Source: Aurantiochytrium sp. KH105
Lineage: Eukaryota; Sar; Bigyra; Thraustochytrida; Thraustochytriidae
Direction of reading: 5' to 3'
DNA: 64,000 bases
Assembly: GCA_003116975.1 (NCBI GenBank)
Contig: BGKB01000032.1
Span: 1-64,000 of the forward strand
Part shown: positions 10,597 to 20,461 of the stretch, piece after piece
How the letters are laid out: each line of letters opens with the position of its first letter
Position numbering within the stretch: position 1 is the stretch's first letter
Made by a program: the position numbers and the translations under genes
Notes under the pieces: model-generated
Database searches by the model: none
Told to the model about the DNA's origin: nothing
Seen by the model: the letters and a program-made list of their open reading frames with translations, nothing else

Positions 10597-11817
10597 TTAG
10601 AGCTTGTTCGGGGTCTCCGGGACATCGAGCTGGTAGGTCTCAACCGCGTTCGAGTAGAACATCTTGTCAATGTCCTCAGCAGAGCAGCCGTAGCGCTTGG
10701 CAATGAGCATGAAGGAAGCAAAGCAGTTCTCGTACGAGACCGAGACGCGGTCCATGGGAAAGTTGCTCTCGAAGATGCAGCGGTCGACACCGAACTTGTC
10801 AATGATGAAGGACATCCACGGGTACTGGGCGTCGGCCACCTCCTGGGCAGAGGGCGCGGTCTCCTTCTCGTCAAAGCCCAGGCCGCAGTACGACATGAGG
10901 ATGCCGCCAAGCTTAATGCGGACGTTGGGGATGCTGGCGAGCTCTTCAATGCTCTTCTCCCACTCCTCCCGCATCTGCTGTTGAACCTCGGGCTTGGCGT
11001 ACTCCTGGTCGCCAATGAGGCCGCCGCAATGATCAATAACCAAGCGCAGGTTCGGGACCTTGCGCGCAAGCTGGGCAGCCATGGGAAGCTGGTGGTAAAA
11101 GAGGTACAGGTCAAGCGTGAGACCGCGACGCTCGAGCACCTTGGCGCCACGGGCGTACTCGTCCGAGGCGAGGTGCTCGTACGGGATGTTGTGGTCCATG
11201 GCAGTGCGCACCTTGCCTTGCATGCGGGGATCAATCTTGGCGACCGGGTCGCGAACGCCCGTGAGCTTGACAATGGTGCTCGCCTTGGCATGAGCGTCGA
11301 GGACCTCTTCGAGCTTGCTCTCTTCCATGGCCATGCTGGGGACGCGGATCTGGTTGCCGATGATGGGGCACGACTTGGCGATCTCGTTCACCTTGACGGT
11401 CTCACCGACAGAACGCAAGTGTTCGGGCGCTTCCATGTCATAGTAAGATCCGCACTCGATGAAGACGGTGCCCCGGACGTTGAGCCGGTTGATGTCCTTG
11501 TTGAGGGCCTTGGCCTCGTACGGCACGCTCACCTGGAGGCGGCGACCAAAGGTCTCGTAAAAGAGAGCCGGGAGCGGGTTCTTTTTGGACTCGTCTTTCC
11601 CGCTCTCCTCGCTGCCCTTGCTTGCGTCAGGGGCGGTCGAGATGCCACCGTCGACAAAGTTGAACAGGTGATGGTGCGGGTCGATGATGCGCTGCGTGTC
11701 GAGGCCAAGCTCCTTGAGATCGCTGTCGCTCAGCTGCGCGCCCTTGTCCAGCCACGGCTGCAGCTGGTTCTCCTCCGCGAAGGGGTCCACCTCGACGGGC
11801 TCGGCGCGGGTCGTCAT
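10597..11817 (-). CDS. metal-dependent amidohydrolase (amidohydrolase-2 family)
   Basis: 406 residues from the ATG at 11817. The protein matches the TIM-barrel amidohydrolase-2 fold. The first-strand metal motif IDPHHHLF is at residues 45-52, a conserved histidine segment LVIDHCGG is at about 259-266, and the late acidic motif FESNFPMDR is at about 346, where this family has its Asp/Asn-rich substrate loop. Family members hydrolyse or decarboxylate cyclic amides, lactones or aromatic acids using one divalent metal; the substrate cannot be inferred from motifs. There is no obvious signal peptide, so it is probably cytosolic. The messenger leader carries a (GCAGA)n repeat directly upstream of the start codon. 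The family is firm, the reaction open. Confidence 0.88.
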   Translation of the reverse strand: MTTRAEPVEVDPFAEENQLQPWLDKGAQLSDSDLKELGLDTQRIIDPHHHLFNFVDGGISTAPDASKGSEESGKDESKKNPLPALFYETFGRRLQVSVPYEAKALNKDINRLNVRGTVFIECGSYYDMEAPEHLRSVGETVKVNEIAKSCPIIGNQIRVPSMAMEESKLEEVLDAHAKASTIVKLTGVRDPVAKIDPRMQGKVRTAMDHNIPYEHLASDEYARGAKVLERRGLTLDLYLFYHQLPMAAQLARKVPNLRLVIDHCGGLIGDQEYAKPEVQQQMREEWEKSIEELASIPNVRIKLGGILMSYCGLGFDEKETAPSAQEVADAQYPWMSFIIDKFGVDRCIFESNFPMDRVSVSYENCFASFMLIAKRYGCSAEDIDKMFYSNAVETYQLDVPETPNKL

Positions 11818-11835
11818 TTTTCTCCTGTCTTCTTG

Positions 11836-11880
11836 TCTGCTCTGCTCTGCTCTGCTCTGCTCTGCTCTGCTCTGCTCTGC
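11836..11880. repeat. (TCTGC)9 pentanucleotide microsatellite
   Basis: Nine perfect copies lie 18 bases upstream of the amidohydrolase start codon. In the transcript they would read (GCAGA)n within the 5' untranslated leader. Confidence 0.95.
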
Positions 11881-12960
11881 TCCGACTCCGGTGGGTGCTG
11901 CTTTTCGAGGCGTCGAGGTTGCGGGTTTGTTGCCTTCGTCTTTGCGTGCTGCTGTTGCATGTGGCTGCTTGCTGTTGCTGGCACCTTGCGTTCCAGATGA
12001 GAAAGATACGAACCGCTATCGCGGTCACGGACAGACGGCCTTCGTGGTTGTTGACTCGGTCGTGATGTGCCCTCGAGGACGGACAGCGCCCACCCGCGCC
12101 GAACCGAAGCGCGCTGCCAACAGTGCGGATCTCGCCGCCGCAAGGAATCGCAACGCAAGGCCACGCAAGGCCACGCAAGGAAACGCAAGGCAAGGCAAGG
12201 AAACGCAAGGCAAGGCAAGGAAACGCAAGGCAAGGCAAGGAAACGCAAGGCAAGGCAAGGAAACGCAAGGCAAGGCAAGAAAACGCGGACCGGGATTCCC
12301 CGGGGGGGATGGATCCTGGGAGAGACCTCTTGAGAGGTCGCAGTGTCTCGACTCGGCTCTCCTCGCTCGCGCCACAGCCTTACTACCAGCGCGCAGGCCG
12401 CGCCACCTCGCGATGCGACTGGGCTCCGGACTCGCGGCGGCGCGGCAAGGGGGGAGCGGCGTAGGAGGCGCGCCGGCGCCGCGCTGTCTGGGACCGTCTG
12501 CGTCGTCGGAGCGGCGCAGGGAGGGGAGCCGCGCTTCGGTCCGGCCGCGGCCCGCATCGGACTGACCCGCATGACGTCAGCGGCGGCCGTGACGTAAGCA
12601 GCGGCCTCGGCGAGCTACTAGGCTAGTTGCTGGAAGTGGGAGAGCAACTGGCAGTGGTGTGGATGCTTTTTCTTTTGACTGCGACTTGACACACACTGTA
12701 GGTCTCACGGAGTGAGGAAAGGTTCGGAGGTTGTGGTGAAGATATCGTGGAAAGCTTGACATTCCTGAGTGATGAGCGAGAGGCATGCGCGATGCGACTG
12801 CTCCACGTCGTCGGGGCCTCAGTCAACCACTGTCGGCTGCGGAGACGAAAACCGTATTAAGTTTTGGCACGGCCTTGATCAAGCGCCTCAGCCTGGGCCT
12901 GACGATGACTTCTATACATCACAACGCACGTGTTTGGAAAAAATATTATCACATCGGATT
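11881..12960. other. 1.1-kb intergenic region with minisatellite
   Basis: Apart from the repeats listed separately, this is GC-rich flanking sequence upstream of the amidohydrolase and downstream of the minus-strand acidic protein gene. Open frames exist only because of the repeats. No gene is supported. Confidence 0.5.
12151..12286. repeat. 20-bp minisatellite
   Basis: Five tandem copies of a 20-base unit (AAACGCAAGGCAAGGCAAGG) span 12181-12280. They are preceded by three 10-base units CMACGCAAGG (12151-12180). The larger unit looks built from the smaller one by AAGGC expansion. All frames across it are open, which produces spurious long reading frames on both strands. Confidence 0.95.
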
Positions 12961-15408
12961 TTAGGGGCCAACAGTCTTAGCAGCATTGGAGACAGGAGCG
13001 AAGGCCAGCTTTGATTGTACGGACTTCCCAGCACGGTTCGATGACAATTTGAAGGCACGATGGCGGTCGAGAATGCTGTCGTTAATGTACCTTTGGAAGA
13101 CGTTGAGTAAGGCGAGATATCGCGTGTCGTTCTGCGGAAGCTTGGCAAAAAGCTCCAAGACAGTGGCGTAGGTGGCATTTCGCTCCGCCGCAAGCGGGCC
13201 CTTGGTCTCCCCTTCGAAACTTTCCATGAGCTGGCTTAAACACATGGCTGAAACGGTGAGCGCACGGTAGATGGGACCATCCAGATCCACGTCTTTGTCG
13301 TTGCTTTCGACGCCTCGAATCACGAGGCGCAGGCTCAGATGCGCCAGGGCATGAGCTGCGAGGCTCACATCCTTTTCCTCGGCTCCACGGGCCCCGACAC
13401 GCACCGTGCCAAGACATTCTTGAACCTCCTCGGACTCGTCCATGTTTTGTGGCGAAAAGAGCGGCCATTGGGCGTGCACTCGCTCATTTCGAAGCCAACA
13501 AAGACATGTGAGAACCTTGAGTTCGAGGCTCCGTGGCTGCGAGGCGTGCAAGGTAGACATACAAAAGAAAACAGCAAAAGAGGCCACGCAAAAGGGCTCG
13601 AGAGCTTGCATCTCCGCGCTCTCATCCTTCATGAGGCCGCTGCGAGAGTTGCTCTTCGCTCCGTCCAACAGTCGCTCGATGAGCCCCGAAATAGCACGCG
13701 TCACCACCTCTTGCCACTGCGTTTCGGGAATGGCCAGTAGTACGTGCTCGAGCGCAAGGCTGGGATGAAAGACTTGGCTTTGTCGAGCGCTCACATCGAC
13801 GCGCATCAAACATAGACGAATGATGAGCTCGCTTGTCTCCTCGGTGTTGCTCGTGTCCAGCCACTTGTGTCTAGCGCAAAGCGAGACAAAATTCGAGAAT
13901 CGTTCGATGCGACCAATCGCGCGCAACTTTGACTGCGGTTGAAAGCCAGTATCCTCTGCGTCTGCGGAGTAAGCAAGCTCTTGCCAACCGGAGATCTCAA
14001 CTCTCCTTTGGCGGCTTTGTCCACCGGCGTTTCCCATGCCGATCCAGCCGAGAATCGCGTTGAGATCTGCGCTCGATGGAATCCAAGCGGGCAGAGCGGG
14101 CGCCGTTGAAGGAGAGAGTCCAACTTCCATAAAGTAATTGACTCCCATGCGTGCAGTTTGGTCTCCACTCAAAATCATACGAAGGCAGTCCCATGCAGCG
14201 AATGAGGCCTCTTCTCCCTCAGCCTTCAGCATCTCGGTAACGAGCCACTTCGAGATGTCGCTGGGCAGACTCTCGCGTGCCTCTGCTGCCACTGCAACGA
14301 GGGCACGAGTGCGGAGCAAAAGAGTCGACCCCTTTTGCTCGTTGCGAGCAACCGCTACGGCCCGCACTTTATTCCAAAGCCATGGTGCGCGTGCAACCCC
14401 ACGGCTCTCATCGCTTGTGGCACGGAGTTCAACGTCGAGTGGAAAGCTAGCCTTATCATCATCATCATCAACATCCCCAAAGACATCCACGAGGGCGCCG
14501 ATGGACCAGTGGCTTGTGTTGATACTCTTCGTCTCTCTGACGGCGAGCTTTTTCAGCTCAGCAAGCTCGCGCTGGTGGGCATTCTTCTGAGCCAGCGTCT
14601 TGGCCTTTTCTTCTTTCATCGTCTTCTCAAATTGAGCTCTTTCCTTTTCTTGGGCCTTGAGCATGGCCTCAAGCTCAGCAACCTCATCATCAGCATTTCG
14701 CAAATTCTCACGAGTGCGTTTCTCCTCCGCTTCTGCCTCTGCTCGCGCAGCGAGCAGCTCGGTGCGTCCCGAGCTTGTACGTCGGCCCTGGGTGATGTTG
14801 CCTTTTTGGTTCTTTTGCCTCTTGGCGATGGTCGACAAGACGATATCATCGTCTAGATCGGAGTCCGAATCCGAGTCGGAGTCCGCGTCTATATCTGCCT
14901 TCGCCTTCGTTTTCGCCCTCGCGCGCCCGTCCTTGGCGCCGTCGTCCGAAGCGGTCTGCGCGTTTTCCGAGCCAGGGCTGGAGTCCATCCCCGAGTCCGG
15001 GTCAGAGTCAGAGTCAGAGTCAGAGTCAGAGTTCTCGTCGGCGCGGGCCCGTCTGGAGCGCCGCGCTCCGCTCGAGCCCGCGCGCGGCCCCGCGGCCCCG
15101 CGCGAAAGGCGCCGCTTCCCCATCGCGCCGCGCGAGCGTGCCGCCGCGCCCCGGACTCGAAGCGTGTCTGCGTCTCGGTCTAACGACCACCCGCCGCCGC
15201 CTCGCCGCCTGGATACTGGCGACGAGGACCCGGGCGACATCAAGGAGGACGTCGTCGCTGACGCCGGAGATGCGGGCGCGCACAGAGACGGCGAGAGAAG
15301 GACCGCCGTCGGCGACCCGGGCGCGGCGTGCGTCTCGTTGTAGCTTGTGTGCTGCGCAGAGTCTTCTTCAAGGACCAGAATGACATCGTCGGCGTCGCTG
15401 GTTGTCAT
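12961..15408 (-). CDS. acidic nuclear protein, possibly SLF2/CANIN-like
   Basis: 815 residues from the ATG at 15408. The start DDVILVLEED is a good SUMO-interacting motif (hydrophobic core flanked by acid). Residues about 45-200 are disordered with basic patches, alternating Asp-Ser runs and a second candidate motif DDDIVLS. A coiled coil follows at about 215-300. The C-terminal 480 residues are helical. The segment ISKWLVTEML followed by PAWIPSSADLNAIL and GWIGMG recalls the CANIN domain of SLF2 (FAM178), which recruits SMC5-SMC6 to damaged DNA. I base that on remembered pattern, not a search. Alternatives are another HEAT-like or purely lineage-specific nuclear protein. It is divergent from the glutathione transferase. 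Confidence 0.7.
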   Translation of the reverse strand: MTTSDADDVILVLEEDSAQHTSYNETHAAPGSPTAVLLSPSLCAPASPASATTSSLMSPGSSSPVSRRRGGGGWSLDRDADTLRVRGAAARSRGAMGKRRLSRGAAGPRAGSSGARRSRRARADENSDSDSDSDSDPDSGMDSSPGSENAQTASDDGAKDGRARAKTKAKADIDADSDSDSDSDLDDDIVLSTIAKRQKNQKGNITQGRRTSSGRTELLAARAEAEAEEKRTRENLRNADDEVAELEAMLKAQEKERAQFEKTMKEEKAKTLAQKNAHQRELAELKKLAVRETKSINTSHWSIGALVDVFGDVDDDDDKASFPLDVELRATSDESRGVARAPWLWNKVRAVAVARNEQKGSTLLLRTRALVAVAAEARESLPSDISKWLVTEMLKAEGEEASFAAWDCLRMILSGDQTARMGVNYFMEVGLSPSTAPALPAWIPSSADLNAILGWIGMGNAGGQSRQRRVEISGWQELAYSADAEDTGFQPQSKLRAIGRIERFSNFVSLCARHKWLDTSNTEETSELIIRLCLMRVDVSARQSQVFHPSLALEHVLLAIPETQWQEVVTRAISGLIERLLDGAKSNSRSGLMKDESAEMQALEPFCVASFAVFFCMSTLHASQPRSLELKVLTCLCWLRNERVHAQWPLFSPQNMDESEEVQECLGTVRVGARGAEEKDVSLAAHALAHLSLRLVIRGVESNDKDVDLDGPIYRALTVSAMCLSQLMESFEGETKGPLAAERNATYATVLELFAKLPQNDTRYLALLNVFQRYINDSILDRHRAFKLSSNRAGKSVQSKLAFAPVSNAAKTVGP

Positions 15409-15443
15409 GATCGCGGGGCGTGCTTGCCTTCACGAGTGCCTTG

Positions 15444-15487
<44 letters not shown>

Positions 15488-16693
15488 ATAATACGGTTTT
15501 GCCAAGACTGGCCACCACGTTGCGAGCGAGGTCTCTGCTCATGTAGAATGCATGCCTTGGCGCGCTCTCTCAAATCATCGATTTGAGAACGAGAGAAAAT
15601 GCGAGCCAGCGAAACTTGAGAGCGAAATGAGAGCGCTTGTGTCTGGCATGTAGCGGAACTAATCTCGAGTGCCCGCGACGGCGGCTACCTTCATGGACAA
15701 GAGCGCTCACGAGCCAATGAGACCGCGTTCCGAGGACTTCGCTTTACGTTCTTGACTGAGACGGAATTGGTCTTTCACCATTTACCAATCCGCCAACAAG
15801 ACATCTACTTTCTCCCTCGGCATCCAAATACGGATCAAACCTGCTCTTACGTTCGTCTTGATTCGTTGCAGCTCTGCAGATCCAGCTCGTAGAGGTCGTC
15901 TCTCATGCGAGAACAAAATTTGCGAATTGTTTGCATGTCCTGGTAGTACTACGTGACAGCTTCATACGTATGTTGCTTTGGAGGAGATTGACAGTGAGTA
16001 AGAGTTCTTTACTTTCTGTCTACATACTTGTCCAGCACGTTCATGCAAGTGCAATTGGCAACAAAGACAACGATCTTACAAGGACATGGCCCAACAATCT
16101 TACGAAGAAATTGTCGCACGGATTGTTGATGACACCAGGTCAAGGCGACGCTGAAATGGTAAAGATTCCGTATCTCGAGCAAAGTACTCGCAGCCGATTC
16201 GATGGAACCGGAACCAAAGGTCATGGAGCCAACTCGATTCAGGTGGCTCTTGTGCACACAAACCAGCGCGGATTTTTCCATTGTCTCGAGCTCCATGCGT
16301 ATGATTCTCGGATTCTTTCGTCCTTTGACGTCTCTTTTTCGGCACAATCCTCTGTATTACAACTTCAAGAAGCGCGGAGAATGCGCAGGCGCAGCGGGTT
16401 CCGTCCGTGTTCCGAATCGGATCCGCAGTCCAAGTGACCAAGCAGACCAGACTCGGGCGAGGAATGAAAAAGAAAGGTGTTGAAAAGATTTGTAAGCATG
16501 GCTTGCGACAATCGGGCAGACGGCGATCGTGCAGACGCGCAAATAGGGGTCAGAGGAGAGCAGTCCACGGCAAAACCGCGCGAGCACGGGCACGTACACG
16601 AGCACGAGCACGAGCACGAGCCGAGGCGAAAGCAGCAGCTCGAGACAGCTGGCAGACCTCGGCCGAAAAGAAGCGACTCAAGGAATACAGAAG
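15409..16693. promoter_or_regulatory. divergent upstream region with clustered CCAAT boxes
   Basis: This 1.28-kb gap lies between two divergent genes. CCAAT occurs at 15714-15718 and 15785-15789, with an inverted copy ATTGG at 15766-15770: three within 76 bases and alternating strands, suggestive of NF-Y-type control. The stretch 15930-16440 is AT-richer than its surroundings and has frames of about 110-170 codons on both strands. They lack ATG starts or recognisable domains, so I do not call a gene. An (ACGAGC)n-like repeat lies at about 16590-16622, just upstream of the transferase gene. Confidence 0.45.
15442..15487. repeat. (TGCC)n tetranucleotide microsatellite
   Basis: About 11 copies lie 34 bases upstream of the start codon at 15408, so probably in the 5' leader of the acidic protein gene. 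Confidence 0.95.
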
Positions 16694-17374
16694 ATGGCAC
16701 CCATTACGGTACACCACTTGGACATGTCGCGGTCGCACCGCATCGTCTGGTTGCTCGAGCTGCTCCAGCTGCCGTACGAGATCAAGGACTACAAGCGCAA
16801 CCCTCAGACCGGGCTGGCGCCCCCGGAACTGAAAAAGGTACATCCGCTTGGCAAGGCGCCAGTGGTCCAGGATGGAGACCTTACTATTGCTGAGTCCGGC
16901 GCCATCATCATGCACCTTTGCGAGCGCGAGAACAAGCTCATGCCCTCCATTGGGACGCCGGAGCGACTCCAGTTTCACTATTGGATGCACTATGCCGAGG
17001 GCACGCTCATGCCGCCTTTGGTCATGACGCTCGTATTTTCGGCCGTACCGAACCAGGCGCCCTGGTTCTTGCGCCCTATCCTCAAGCCTGTCTGCGACAA
17101 GGTGGTCTCGTCCTACATTGGGCCTCAGCTTGACTCGAATCTCGAGATGATTGAGGCGCACCTTGGCGCGAACAAGTGGTTTGCGGGCAACGAGATCACC
17201 GGTGCCGATGTGAACATGTCCTTTCCTCTCGAGGCACTCTTCTTGCGACGGGGCCAGAACGACAGCTCGCGCTGGCCTAACATTGCCTCTTACATGGACC
17301 GTATCAAGAATCTCGACTCATACAAGGCCGCCGAGGCGCGTGGGGGTAAGCTCAATATTATGAGCGGCCTCTAA
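16694..17374 (+). CDS. glutathione S-transferase, GTT1-like
   Basis: 226 residues, the usual length for a cytosolic-fold glutathione transferase. The thioredoxin-like N-terminal half shows the GTT1-type active-site neighbourhood SRSHRIVWLLELL (residues 12-24), the cis-proline segment HPLGKAPVV and the glutathione-binding ESGAI. The all-helical C-terminal half includes the N-cap segment GADVNMSFPLEAL (in place of the commoner GADI). Such enzymes conjugate glutathione to electrophiles or act as peroxidases in stress defence. The C-terminus is hydrophobic in places (MPPLVMTLVFSAV), as in yeast GTT1, which is membrane-associated. The stop codon lies inside a short tandem repeat. Confidence 0.93.
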   Translation: MAPITVHHLDMSRSHRIVWLLELLQLPYEIKDYKRNPQTGLAPPELKKVHPLGKAPVVQDGDLTIAESGAIIMHLCERENKLMPSIGTPERLQFHYWMHYAEGTLMPPLVMTLVFSAVPNQAPWFLRPILKPVCDKVVSSYIGPQLDSNLEMIEAHLGANKWFAGNEITGADVNMSFPLEALFLRRGQNDSSRWPNIASYMDRIKNLDSYKAAEARGGKLNIMSGL

Positions 17375-17407
17375 GCTAAGCTAAGCTAAGCTCAGCTCAG
17401 CTCAAGC
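17371..17407. repeat. (CTAAG)4(CTCAG)2 repeat containing the stop codon
   Basis: The pentanucleotide array begins exactly at the glutathione transferase stop codon (TAA at 17372-17374) and runs into the 3' flank. Confidence 0.9.
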
Positions 17408-17603
17408 CGGCAACAACGTAGCCTAGCCTCTACACAAAGCGATCTCAAGCGAGATTCATTTCCCTCGTGAATACTTTAATGTTTGCAGCTTGCTCTTCCG
17501 CCAAACTTCTCCTTCTTCTCTTCTTGGTCCTTGATCTTCGCCCTGAAAGCCAGACGACACGAGGGCGGTGGTCCATGTTCTTCTTTCTAGCCTACTACAT
17601 AAG

Positions 17604-17704
17604 TGAGTGAGTGCGTGAGTGAGCGAGTGAGTGAGTGAGTGAGTGAGTGGGCGAGTGAGTGGGTGCCATTGACAAGTAAGTGAAGGATGATGAGTGAGTG
17701 AGAA
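17604..17704. repeat. (GAGT)n imperfect microsatellite
   Basis: About 20 copies of GAGT with a few GCGT, GCGA and GGCG variants, in the short gap before the gene starting at 17747. It probably lies in that gene's 5' leader. Confidence 0.85.
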
Positions 17705-17746
17705 CCACCAACCTCTGGCAGAACTCATTCGGGCGCGCGAGGCACG

Positions 17747-20461
17747 ATGGAGAGCGCAGCGGCAGCGCGCGCAGCCGGCGGGGACGCGGGCGGGGTCCTT
17801 CGCGCGGAGCCGCGTGGCGAAAGCGACCAGGAGCTCGAGCTGCGCGTGCGACTGCCGGAAGAGCAAATTCGGAGGCTCGCACAGCCAGTGCCTGCGGACC
17901 AGCGCTTTCCCGGTCTCGACGGCGTCGACGAGGGCTACGAGGCCGCCGAAGAGGACTTTGAGGATGGAGACGAGAGCGATGCGGAGGATTCGATCGCCAA
18001 AGCTGGCAAGGCTCGGGTCAAAGAAGAAAGCTCCGAGGGTGAGAAGAAGGACGCAAGTCCTCAAGATGAGGACCAGCGCTTGCTCTTCCTCCCGAACGGG
18101 TCGCTCTTCCCGGCAGGAAGGGTCCGCCCAGAGCTGTTGCGCATGACTCCTTTGGCAGGGTCGCGCCAAGCAAGCGCTTCGTCGTCTTCGAAGGTTGGTA
18201 AATTAGGCGCGCTTTCCAAGCTTGTGAGCGCTGCGAAGACGAGCGAAAAGACCACGCAGCCTCCACCGCCGCACCAGCAACAAAACAAAAAGCATCAGGA
18301 GGAACAAGACCAAAACAAAGAGCCTTTAAAAGAAGGCGAGACAAGTTCATTGTCTGTCAATCATTCGGAAAAGCTTTCTGCAGCTGCAGCAACAGCAAAA
18401 CCACTACCAGCAGCAGCAGCAGCAGCATCCTGGGAAGACTTTGACCTCGATGCTGCTGTACCCGATCGACCAAAGCTTGCGCTTAGCGAAGGTGAGGGCG
18501 CCGACACTGCGGACGAATCGCCTGGGGAGCCCACGTCTCGGGACGCGGATGATTGGCCTGTGATTCTTGTCGACGTAACGCCTTGGACACAAGACGGAAA
18601 GTCCGTCGAAACGGCGCGTCACGAAATCTTTGAAGAGCTGCTCAAAGCGGAGGACCAGATTGATCAACTGTGTGAGGCCATGTTTGAGGTAGGCGCCTTT
18701 CACCATTCGACCGAGCTCTGCGTTGAAGACGATGTAGCCCGTCTGGAGACGCTCAACGCCGGAAAGCGTTACGCCGCAGTAAACTATCCCGAAGTCGTGC
18801 ACGTTGCAGACCTTTTTGAAACGAGAACGACACAAGATCTCTGGCGTGAAATTGCTCGGCGTGCCTCTGCAGGAGATCGTGCCGACGCTGCGCGTCTACT
18901 CAAAGAGCGCGTGCGGGACTGCTCACGCTCGCTCGTCTGGAAAAGATCCATGCTCGAGGAAATTGATGTCATTGCCGAACGCGAGGAGCTTGCGCGCTTG
19001 GAGCGCGAGGAAGTGTCTGAGCGCATCGAAAGCCTGACTGCCATGGCGTCCGAGCTCGAGGAGCTCTGGGCCAGCACCGATGACATTGGCGACGTCACAG
19101 CCTCGTGTGCCATGCAATTGCAGGCTGTGCAAAAACATCTTGCTGATGCACGCGAGGAGCAGGCTGCTTTGGAATCGCTCGAAGCTCAGCAGCAAGACCA
19201 GCAACACAAAACGGGGCCCGAGAAAGAACGCGCGGAGAAAGAACTCAGCGTGGTGGACATGATCCTTGCAATGGTTCTTCAGCGCAGCGTACTCTGTCTC
19301 CCCGACATGAAGCATGTCGGGCGCGTGCACAAGGCGCTTTTGCGCAAGTGGGAGCTTCAGTTTGGTCGATTACCCTACATATCGCACACGAAAGATGCAG
19401 AGGCCCGACAACGCGAGCTTCACAAGCAAGCTCAACAAGATGCGCTCTGGGACCGCGCCGAAAATCTCAACGACGACCTCGAAGACGTCGTTGAAGCTCG
19501 CCTCCGCGGGCCTTCTCCGGAAGGTGACATTGACAAGCTGGTGGCTTGGATCGAGGGCAATGAAGAGCCGGAGAGCGAGCATGCACTACCGCGCCGGCGA
19601 GGGCGCCGAGGCAAGCCCTCTGATCGCCGCGATCCTCGCGATAATTCCCCGACACCCGTGTACAAGGTTGCTTCGCTTGACGAAACGTTGAGCGAGCATG
19701 ACCTTGACCAAGAAAGCAATGGTACCAAGGATGAGGCGCATTCAGCAATGGCTCAGGGTAAGACAAACAAGAAGAAGCGCGCGTCTGTGGAGATTGATCA
19801 ACAAGACGAGGAGCAGACGGCGGTTCCTGCAGTTGTTTTTGACGAGGCTCCCGCTGGGGAGGATCCGAATGAAGAGGACCCCGTGGCCGCCCTTGTGCGC
19901 CGTCTTCCCGAGACAAACGATGCTGGCAGTCCGCTCATCGTGCTCGATATTTCATCTTCCGTCTGGCACCTGCTCGCACTCGTTGGTCCATTTTACCATG
20001 TTCTTGTACACAATCCCAAACCCTTGTCACGTGGACCTTCGGAGCGGATTTTGGATGCAGCGTTTTCCTTTATTGCGCCTGATACAGAGGAATTGGCGGA
20101 TTCGTTGGCGTCTGTGCTGCTTGACGCCTCAGCTTTAGAAGCTCGCGCCGATGAGGACATTGAGGAGGCCACCAACGAGTTTCTTGCGCAGTTTGCAATC
20201 CGCGTACGGGCCGATGTCCAAGCGGAGGATCTCGATGGCGTCGATGTTGTACTTGCGCCCAACTGTCCTACGGCCGCCCTAGCTTGTGCTCTGGCGCACC
20301 GGGCCATTGAGGACAAAAAGCTCTTTGCGATATCTTTGGACACCTTCCATGCCGATTACAATGGCGAGGATACATGGGCGCTCAACATTTGGCCCGACAT
20401 TGTCGACTCGTACCCGATGGACACGCCCAGTGGACTCACGCACAACTTTCCACATTATTAG
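17747..20461 (+). CDS. large acidic protein of unknown function, possible eEF1B-like segment
   Basis: 904 residues from the ATG at 17747. The N-terminal 260 residues are disordered (acidic blocks, Gln/Pro stretch, alanine runs). Around 270 the sequence PVILVDVTPW, followed about 50 residues later by ELCVEDDVARLETL, resembles the ends of the eEF1B guanine-exchange domain (ILLDVKPWD and CVVEDD) at about the right spacing. The segment between them matches less well. A coiled coil follows (about 400-500). A second folded region at 720-904 (IVLDISSSVWHLLALVG, DVVLAPNCPTAALA) looks globular, perhaps an alpha/beta fold, but I do not recognise it. The gene is certain from the long clean frame and codon pattern; function is unknown. 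Confidence 0.75.
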   Translation: MESAAAARAAGGDAGGVLRAEPRGESDQELELRVRLPEEQIRRLAQPVPADQRFPGLDGVDEGYEAAEEDFEDGDESDAEDSIAKAGKARVKEESSEGEKKDASPQDEDQRLLFLPNGSLFPAGRVRPELLRMTPLAGSRQASASSSSKVGKLGALSKLVSAAKTSEKTTQPPPPHQQQNKKHQEEQDQNKEPLKEGETSSLSVNHSEKLSAAAATAKPLPAAAAAASWEDFDLDAAVPDRPKLALSEGEGADTADESPGEPTSRDADDWPVILVDVTPWTQDGKSVETARHEIFEELLKAEDQIDQLCEAMFEVGAFHHSTELCVEDDVARLETLNAGKRYAAVNYPEVVHVADLFETRTTQDLWREIARRASAGDRADAARLLKERVRDCSRSLVWKRSMLEEIDVIAEREELARLEREEVSERIESLTAMASELEELWASTDDIGDVTASCAMQLQAVQKHLADAREEQAALESLEAQQQDQQHKTGPEKERAEKELSVVDMILAMVLQRSVLCLPDMKHVGRVHKALLRKWELQFGRLPYISHTKDAEARQRELHKQAQQDALWDRAENLNDDLEDVVEARLRGPSPEGDIDKLVAWIEGNEEPESEHALPRRRGRRGKPSDRRDPRDNSPTPVYKVASLDETLSEHDLDQESNGTKDEAHSAMAQGKTNKKKRASVEIDQQDEEQTAVPAVVFDEAPAGEDPNEEDPVAALVRRLPETNDAGSPLIVLDISSSVWHLLALVGPFYHVLVHNPKPLSRGPSERILDAAFSFIAPDTEELADSLASVLLDASALEARADEDIEEATNEFLAQFAIRVRADVQAEDLDGVDVVLAPNCPTAALACALAHRAIEDKKLFAISLDTFHADYNGEDTWALNIWPDIVDSYPMDTPSGLTHNFPHY

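Noticed and set aside
11814-12572. Long frames over the minisatellite (Leu-Pro-Cys-Leu-Ala or Lys-Ala-Arg-Gln-Gly repeats)
   Set aside because: They exist on both strands only because the 20-bp repeat lacks stops; there is no unique protein-like sequence.
15931-16437. 168-codon frame upstream of the glutathione transferase, plus opposing frames
   Set aside because: No ATG start and no recognisable domain; codon pattern unlike the neighbours.
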